Assembly: GCA_046049545.1 (NCBI GenBank)
Contig: JBJORF010000020.1
Coordinates: 1 to 53,796 of the forward strand
DNA: 53,796 bases
Direction of reading: 5' to 3'
Source of the DNA: Romeriopsis sp046049545
GTDB lineage: Bacteria; Cyanobacteriota; Cyanobacteriia; Leptolyngbyales; Leptolyngbyaceae
A program made the translations under genes and the position numbers. Under the pieces are notes generated by a model. It saw only the letters and a program-made list of their open reading frames with translations, did no database searches and was not told where the DNA came from. Shown piece after piece: positions 51,171-53,796 of this stretch (its first letter is position 1; the number at the start of each line of letters is the position of its first letter).

Positions 51171-52181
51171 ATGAATCTTGTCGCGGCGGATAATCAGACA
51201 GTGACCGATCGGCCAGCCGTATCAGTTGTCGTCCCGATTTATAACGAAGTCGAAAGCATCCCGCATTTATTGAGTGCGATCTCGACCGCTTTGCAGGGAG
51301 CGGCGCTGTCCTACGAAATTCTCTGTGTCGATGATGGGTCACGGGATAGCAGTGACCAGTTGCTGAAGCAGATTGCGCTAGAACGCAATGATCTGCGGGT
51401 GGTTTTGTTGCGCCGCAACTACGGTCAGACCGCTGCGATGGCAGCGGGCTTTTCCTATGCGTCCGGGCGGGTGATCGTAACGATCGATGGCGACCTGCAA
51501 AACGATCCCTCCGATATTCCGATGCTGATGTCCCGTCTGGAAGAGGGCTACGATATGGTCAGCGGCTGGCGCAAAAATCGCCAGGACAAGTCGCTCACCC
51601 GCGTGATTCCGTCGAAGATTGCGAATCGCTTAATCGGTTGGGTGACGGGGGTGAAGCTCCACGACTACGGCTGTTCGCTCAAAGCCTATCGATCGGAGCT
51701 CGTTGCTGATATGAATTTGTACGGCGAATTGCACCGCTTCCTACCCGCATTGGCGTTTATCGAAGGGGCAAAAATCACCGAAATGCCCGTAAAGCATCAC
51801 GCACGTCAGTTTGGCCAGAGTAAATATGGCCTCGATCGCACGTTCCGAGTGGTTATGGATTTGCTCACCATTTCGTTTATGCGTACCTTTTTGACCCGCC
51901 CGATGCATGTATTTGGGCTGTTTGGGCTGCTGTTTCTGGCAGCGGGACTGGCGATCGGGGGCCATCTGGCCTACGTGCGCCTAGTCATCGGTGAAGATGT
52001 GGGCCAACGCCCGCTGCTCATCCTGGCCGTCGTGCTACTGCTGGGCGGCTTGAATCTATTCTGCGTGGGGATCCTGGCTGAGATTGCCATGCGCACCTAC
52101 CATGAGTCCCAGGGCCGTCCGATCTATCGGGTGCGCGAGACTATTGCCTGTGCCCCGATGAACCACAGCCGGAAAGGCTAA
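51171..52181 (+). CDS. Family 2 membrane glycosyltransferase (DPM1/ArnC-like)
   Basis: A 336-residue protein. The GT-A domain begins VSVVVPIYNEVESIPHLL and has ILCVDDGSRDSS and the catalytic DxD region TIDGDLQNDPSDIP; the segment DYGCSLKAYRSELV is typical of polyprenyl-phosphate sugar transferases. Two C-terminal membrane helices (FGLFGLLFLAAGLAI, ILAVVLLLGGLNLFCVG) follow. It probably moves a sugar from a nucleotide donor to a polyprenyl-phosphate carrier for cell-surface glycans. The start is ATG 51171; GTG 51156 is possible. Confidence 0.92.
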   Translation: MNLVAADNQTVTDRPAVSVVVPIYNEVESIPHLLSAISTALQGAALSYEILCVDDGSRDSSDQLLKQIALERNDLRVVLLRRNYGQTAAMAAGFSYASGRVIVTIDGDLQNDPSDIPMLMSRLEEGYDMVSGWRKNRQDKSLTRVIPSKIANRLIGWVTGVKLHDYGCSLKAYRSELVADMNLYGELHRFLPALAFIEGAKITEMPVKHHARQFGQSKYGLDRTFRVVMDLLTISFMRTFLTRPMHVFGLFGLLFLAAGLAIGGHLAYVRLVIGEDVGQRPLLILAVVLLLGGLNLFCVGILAEIAMRTYHESQGRPIYRVRETIACAPMNHSRKG

Positions 52182-52205
52182 CCCATCACCGTACCGTTGT
52201 CGAGA

Positions 52206-52454
52206 TCAAGCAGGCTTCGGTTTGGCTTTGTTCAGGCGCAGCTCGCGGCCCATCCATTCCGCACCGTTGAGATTGTCGATCGCGCTGTCTTCGCTATTGT
52301 TGCCATCAAGCTCGACAAACGCAAAGCCGCGCATCCGCCCCGTTTCCCGATCGGTCGGAACCACGACGCGCTTCACTTCGCCATACTCCCCGAACACATC
52401 GCGGAGGTCATTTTCATTTGCTTTGTAGGAAAGGTTGCCAACGTAGATAGTCAT
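52206..52454 (-). CDS. RRM-type RNA-binding protein (RbpA-like)
   Basis: An 82-residue single RRM protein of the cyanobacterial Rbp type, several of which are cold-induced. RNP-2 is IYVGNL, RNP-1 is RGFAFVEL. It lacks the Gly-rich tail found in some Rbp proteins. The 340 bases upstream hold an AT-rich leader, as expected for a gene controlled by temperature. It is convergent with the glycosyltransferase gene. Confidence 0.95.
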   Translation of the reverse strand: MTIYVGNLSYKANENDLRDVFGEYGEVKRVVVPTDRETGRMRGFAFVELDGNNSEDSAIDNLNGAEWMGRELRLNKAKPKPA

Positions 52455-52794
52455 AGAGCGTGAACCAGAATTTGTAGGAGATCAGGGACTAGAAAACCCG
52501 GTGAAAAGCCAGAAACCGGCCTGGCGATGCCATCCCAGGAGAGTGAATTAATAGCCAAGTTAGGATATGAACGGAGCAGAGTTTAGATTTAATGTTTAAT
52601 GTATTAGTAAATATACCACTTAGTAGATCAACCAAAAAGTTAAAAACATCACATAATTGTTTGTGCCATCAGCCTGTCTGAAAACGGCAATAGAACTCAG
52701 TCTGCGATCCTTGAATTAAGGGAAATAAAACTTAAAGCGGGGTCAGTGATCCATCACTGACCCCGCTTTAAGTTGATGTGACTAAAGTAGCAAT
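52455..52794. promoter_or_regulatory. Leader and promoter region of the rbp gene
   Basis: This gap of about 340 bases holds an AT-rich 5' region for the RRM gene (52455-52680) and the terminator palindrome at 52731-52772. I see no gene in it. Confidence 0.4.
52731..52772. terminator. Terminator after the PilP-like lipoprotein gene
   Basis: A perfect 20-bp inverted repeat (CTTAAAGCGGGGTCAGTGAT and its complement, 2-base centre) makes a long hairpin 22 bases beyond the stop of the minus-strand gene at 52795. Confidence 0.8.
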
Positions 52795-53697
52795 CTACAC
52801 GGTTGGCGTGCTGCCGTCGGCGGGTGTTGCTTTTTCGCCAACACCTCGGGCAACTTCCTGACCGTTTTCTTCAAAAATCACGATCGGGTCGGTGCCAGCG
52901 TTGGATTCAATCCGCTTGACCAAGACTTGGCCGTTCGATAGGCGTTGGCCCACTTCTACGTGGCGACCCGTCGGCTCGTTCGGTGCTTTGATGATCGCCT
53001 TGGTGATGTTGCCGATCGTGACGACTCCGGTAACTTCCACGGCCTGGGCCAGCTTTGGCTCAGGTAATGCGGGCAGTGGCTTCAAGCCTTCGCCTGCATT
53101 CATGGGGGTGCTCCCGGTTGTCGCCACAGCGGGCGGCTTGGGATAGCGAATCTCGGGAACAGCCTGGAATCCTGGAATTGACGGTAGGGCAGCGATGGTG
53201 CTCCCGCCGCCACTGACTAGGGGACTACGCCCCCCGCGCCCCCCAGAATTGAGCCCCCCGATCGGTGAGCGTCCGCCGTAGGAATAGCTGCTGCCACCAC
53301 CGTTATAACTGCCATTACGCAAGGCGACCAAAGTTGGATCTTCCGGCAGTTTGAATTCGGTGATGGTCGATAGGGTGGCAAAGGGATCGAGCCCCGATCG
53401 GCTCCGAATCCCGGATTGCACCTGTTTTGCTCGTTCTTCTGGGTCAGTCGATTCCAGCAGACCAGCAATTTTGTTGGTCTTCTTGGCATTGGCTTTCGCG
53501 TCTTTTTTGCCGTCTTTTGGGTCGCCAGCTTTCTGCTGTTCCATGGGATTGTCAAACGGCTGCGCGGCAACTGGGCTACCCTCAGCTTGCGGTGAAGGAC
53601 TACTGGAAACGTCTGCCCCTTCTTCCGAACCAGTTGTACAGCCCACAGCGAACAGTGCGATCGCACCCGCTGACAGCATGATTGATTGCCTACGCAT
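52795..53697 (-). CDS. Lipoprotein with PilP-like C-terminal domain
   Basis: A 300-residue exported protein with a lipobox (FAVGC) after a short signal; Cys19 should be lipid-modified. The middle is low-complexity (Gly/Ser/Tyr-rich, SYSYGGRS). The C-terminal 80 residues (VEVTGVVTIGNITKAIIKAP, then HVEVGQRLSNGQVLVKRI and VIFEENGQEVARGV) have the beta pattern of PilP-like pilus-assembly lipoproteins. An assembly role at type IV pili is a guess, since PilMNO are not here. The start is ATG 53697; TTG 53703 is possible. A long palindrome follows. Confidence 0.72.
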   Translation of the reverse strand: MRRQSIMLSAGAIALFAVGCTTGSEEGADVSSSPSPQAEGSPVAAQPFDNPMEQQKAGDPKDGKKDAKANAKKTNKIAGLLESTDPEERAKQVQSGIRSRSGLDPFATLSTITEFKLPEDPTLVALRNGSYNGGGSSYSYGGRSPIGGLNSGGRGGRSPLVSGGGSTIAALPSIPGFQAVPEIRYPKPPAVATTGSTPMNAGEGLKPLPALPEPKLAQAVEVTGVVTIGNITKAIIKAPNEPTGRHVEVGQRLSNGQVLVKRIESNAGTDPIVIFEENGQEVARGVGEKATPADGSTPTV

Positions 53698-53796
53698 ATC
53701 CAATCCCCACAGAATTCATACTGAATGTGATGTTGTTTCCATCCGACGAATTGGTGAACGATGCCGTTCCAATCCACGTCGTCTTCGCCGATCAGC

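Noticed and set aside
1..53796. tRNA, rRNA or riboswitch genes
   Set aside because: I searched the intergenic gaps for tRNA T-arm and acceptor patterns and known riboswitch cores and found none convincing by eye; a covariance-model scan would be decisive.

Overview
The window is a piece of a cyanobacterial chromosome. The evidence is the divergent psbN/psbH pair, Ycf54, a PAP/fibrillin protein, plant-type glycerate kinase, a pix-type phototaxis operon, an RbpA-type RNA-binding protein, and very frequent GCGATCGC (HIP1-like) octamers and CGATCG hexamers. The DNA is GC-rich for a cyanobacterium. The genus cannot be settled from the sequence alone. No rRNA, tRNA or CRISPR array was seen.

Layout. 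0-5.7 kb: housekeeping and conserved genes (GHL10-type hydrolase, CPBP protease, purU, a lipoprotein, HAD phosphatase, ribosomal protein S1). 6.0-18.7 kb: signalling. A REC-GGDEF-EAL protein with degenerate REC and GGDEF domains precedes a complete pix operon: pixG, pixH, pixI, pixJ with a putative bilin-binding GAF, hybrid CheA pixL, and an extra CheW-like gene. 18.7-24.6 kb: a FAD monooxygenase gene broken by an 89-bp MITE, then glycerate 3-kinase, an HlyD-type adaptor, a GT9-type glycosyltransferase and a pentapeptide protein. 25-33.5 kb: an SFG-repeat protein, a DUF1537 kinase, a GarR-like reductase, DUF1995, a metallophosphatase, argG, ycf54 and pdxJ.

33.6-40.4 kb is an accessory, toxin-antitoxin-rich island. 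It holds a second MITE copy, a RelE-like toxin killed by one in-frame TAA beside its intact XRE antitoxin, an orphan HigA-like regulator, a NACHT NTPase whose frame is cut from its N-terminal domain by one TGA, an intact RelB/RelE-like pair, a truncated DUF433 gene, and a DUF433/DUF5615 pair bracketed by a 115-bp duplication of the neighbouring PAP gene's 3' end. 40.4-53.8 kb returns to core genes: PAP, GT2-TPR, an Aap-type amino-acid ABC transporter (two permeases and ATPase, split by a repeat array), fasciclin, psbN/psbH, tatA, pth, an SRPBCC protein, a CmpX-like channel, a GT2 membrane glycosyltransferase, an RRM protein and a PilP-like lipoprotein.

How they work together. The pix genes form one phototaxis/chemotaxis-type relay (receptor PixJ, CheW-like PixI, kinase PixL, response regulators PixG/PixH), probably acting on type IV pili. 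Glycerate kinase, the GarR-like reductase and the DUF1537 kinase suggest sugar-acid/glycerate handling near photorespiration. The most unusual points are the split NACHT gene, the dead-toxin/live-antitoxin pair, the MITE family with one gene-breaking insertion, the duplication around the DUF433/DUF5615 pair, and the atypical cysteine pair in PixJ GAF2.
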